Below are positions 12,483 to 13,447 of a stretch of DNA of 13,447 nt, piece after piece. Both the position numbers and the translations under genes were made by a program. The notes below the pieces were generated by a model. The model made no database searches, had not been told where the DNA came from, and saw only the letters and a program-made list of their open reading frames with translations. The stretch's first letter is position 1. Each line of letters starts with the position of its first letter. This stretch comes from Neptuniibacter sp. (GTDB lineage: Bacteria > Pseudomonadota > Gammaproteobacteria > Pseudomonadales > Balneatricaceae): NCBI GenBank assembly GCA_024686055.1, contig JAIBDV010000033.1, positions 1-13,447 on the forward strand, in the 5' to 3' direction.

Positions 12483-13447
12483 GCGGTTGCGACTGTGATG
12501 CGCTGAAACAGCCAGCCCGGCAGCCGTTGATGCCGGTGGACGAGGCGCTGGCGCGTCTGCTGGATGCCACCCGGGCCACTGATCAGCTGGAGACGGTGCC
12601 AGTGCTGGCGGCACTGGGCCGGGTGCTGGCCCAGACACCGTTAGCGGCGGTAGATGTCCCACCGGCCGCCAACAGTGCGATGGATGGCTATGCGGTCTGC
12701 CGGGCAGACCTGCAATCGGATCAGGAAACCTGCCTGCCGGTCAGCCAGCGTATTGCTGCTGGCAGCGCCCCGGTGGCATTACAGCCGGGCACGGCAGCAC
12801 GAATTTTTACCGGCGCAGAAATTCCCGCCGGAGCGGATGCGGTGATCATGCAGGAGCAGGCCCGTGCCGAAGGTGACCGGGTCTGGTTACCGGCTGAGGT
12901 CAAGGTGCAGCAGAACATTCGCCCCCGAGGGCAGGATGTGCAGCAGGGCAAGCCGGTACTGGTCCAGGGCAGTCGGTTGCAGGCGGCTGACCTTGGCGTG
13001 CTGGCGTCGGTCGGACTGGCCGAGATCCAGGTGCATAAACGGCTGAAAGTGGCGTTGCTCTGTACCGGTGATGAACTGATTCAGCCCGGTACACCACTGG
13101 CTCCCGGACAGATCTATAACTCCAACCGTTTTCTGCTGCAGGGATTGTTGCAGGGGCTGGGTATGGAGGTGATCGACCTCGGTCAGGTGGATGACACGCC
13201 TGCCGCGACCGAAGCGGCGTTGCAGCGCGCTTCGGAGCAGGCAGATCTGATCATCAGTACCGGTGGCGTGTCAGTGGGCGAAGAGGATCATATCAAGGGT
13301 TGTGTTGAGAAGCTGGGCGCACTGGCGCTGTGGCGGATCAACCTCAAGCCGGGTAAACCGCTGGCCTATGGTCATGTGAACCAGGTGCCGTTTTTTGGCC
13401 TGCCGGGTAATCCGGGCTCGGCGATGATTACTTTTTGCCTGTTTGCC
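12479..13447 (+). CDS. moeA: Molybdopterin molybdenumtransferase MoeA, 5' part (cut by window end)
   Basis: 323 codons are open to the last base, about four fifths of a normal MoeA (E. coli 411 residues). MoeA inserts molybdate into adenylylated molybdopterin to give Moco. The N-terminal part shows LMPVDEALARLL and VPPAANSAMDGYA, followed by RIFTGAEIPAGADAVIMQEQ and NIRPRGQD. The MoaB-like domain shows TGDEL (196-200), STGGVSVGEED (260-270, Asp270) and PGNP (309-312). The start reads MSGCDCDALKQ, with a short cysteine-bearing extension before the family core. The ATG overlaps the moaB stop (ATGA, 12479-12482), so translation is coupled. Where many homologues have PGNPVS it has PGNPGS. Confidence 0.97.
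   Translation, partial: MSGCDCDALKQPARQPLMPVDEALARLLDATRATDQLETVPVLAALGRVLAQTPLAAVDVPPAANSAMDGYAVCRADLQSDQETCLPVSQRIAAGSAPVALQPGTAARIFTGAEIPAGADAVIMQEQARAEGDRVWLPAEVKVQQNIRPRGQDVQQGKPVLVQGSRLQAADLGVLASVGLAEIQVHKRLKVALLCTGDELIQPGTPLAPGQIYNSNRFLLQGLLQGLGMEVIDLGQVDDTPAATEAALQRASEQADLIISTGGVSVGEEDHIKGCVEKLGALALWRINLKPGKPLAYGHVNQVPFFGLPGNPGSAMITFCLFA

Overview
The window reads as chromosomal core DNA of a gammaproteobacterium. The ribosomal, RpoA, UvrA and SSB proteins are close to their Escherichia coli counterparts, often residue for residue in length and motif. Gene order (rplQ converging on uvrA, uvrA divergent from ssb) resembles Pseudomonas and marine Oceanospirillales-type relatives rather than enterics. 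The genus cannot be fixed from sequence alone. I see no insertion sequence, phage, CRISPR, tRNA or rRNA gene.

Layout. (1) 1-2447, + strand: the end of the spc ribosomal protein operon: rpsE (3' part only), rpmD, rplO, secY, rpmJ. (2) 2448-2589: a 142-bp gap with a strong sigma-70-type promoter with a GC-rich discriminator, bracketed by an inverted repeat. It is followed by a leader hairpin whose loop can pair with early rpsM codons, the topology expected of the S4-controlled alpha operon leader. (3) 2590-5454, + strand: the alpha operon rpsM, rpsK, rpsD, rpoA, rplQ, closed by an intrinsic terminator at 5471-5498. (4) 5500-5694: an intergenic island before the convergent uvrA gene. It holds three perfect DnaA boxes (TTATNCACA) within 181 bp plus three degenerate ones; this is the most unexpected signal in the window. 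(5) 5695-8517, - strand: uvrA. (6) 8669-9277, + strand: ssb, with a glutamine-rich tandem-repeat linker, then an intrinsic terminator. (7) 9462-10367, + strand: a stand-alone RmlD-like NAD(P)-dependent reductase with its own promoter overlapped by two dyads. It converges by 9 bp on a small four-helix membrane protein of the SirB2 family (10359-10739, - strand). (8) 10850-13447, + strand: the molybdenum cofactor genes moaA, moaB and moeA (moeA is cut by the window end).

How the genes work together. Regions 1-3 make ribosome parts, the Sec translocon channel and the RNA polymerase alpha subunit. Feedback on the alpha operon is expected to come from S4 (rpsD). uvrA and ssb, divergently transcribed, serve nucleotide excision repair and single-strand DNA handling. 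No convincing LexA box is visible between them. moaA, moaB and moeA cover the first step (GTP cyclisation) and the last steps (adenylylation and metal insertion) of Moco synthesis. The rmlD-like and sirB2-like genes have no pathway partners in view. There is no gene-free stretch over 300 bases; the longer gaps are each described.
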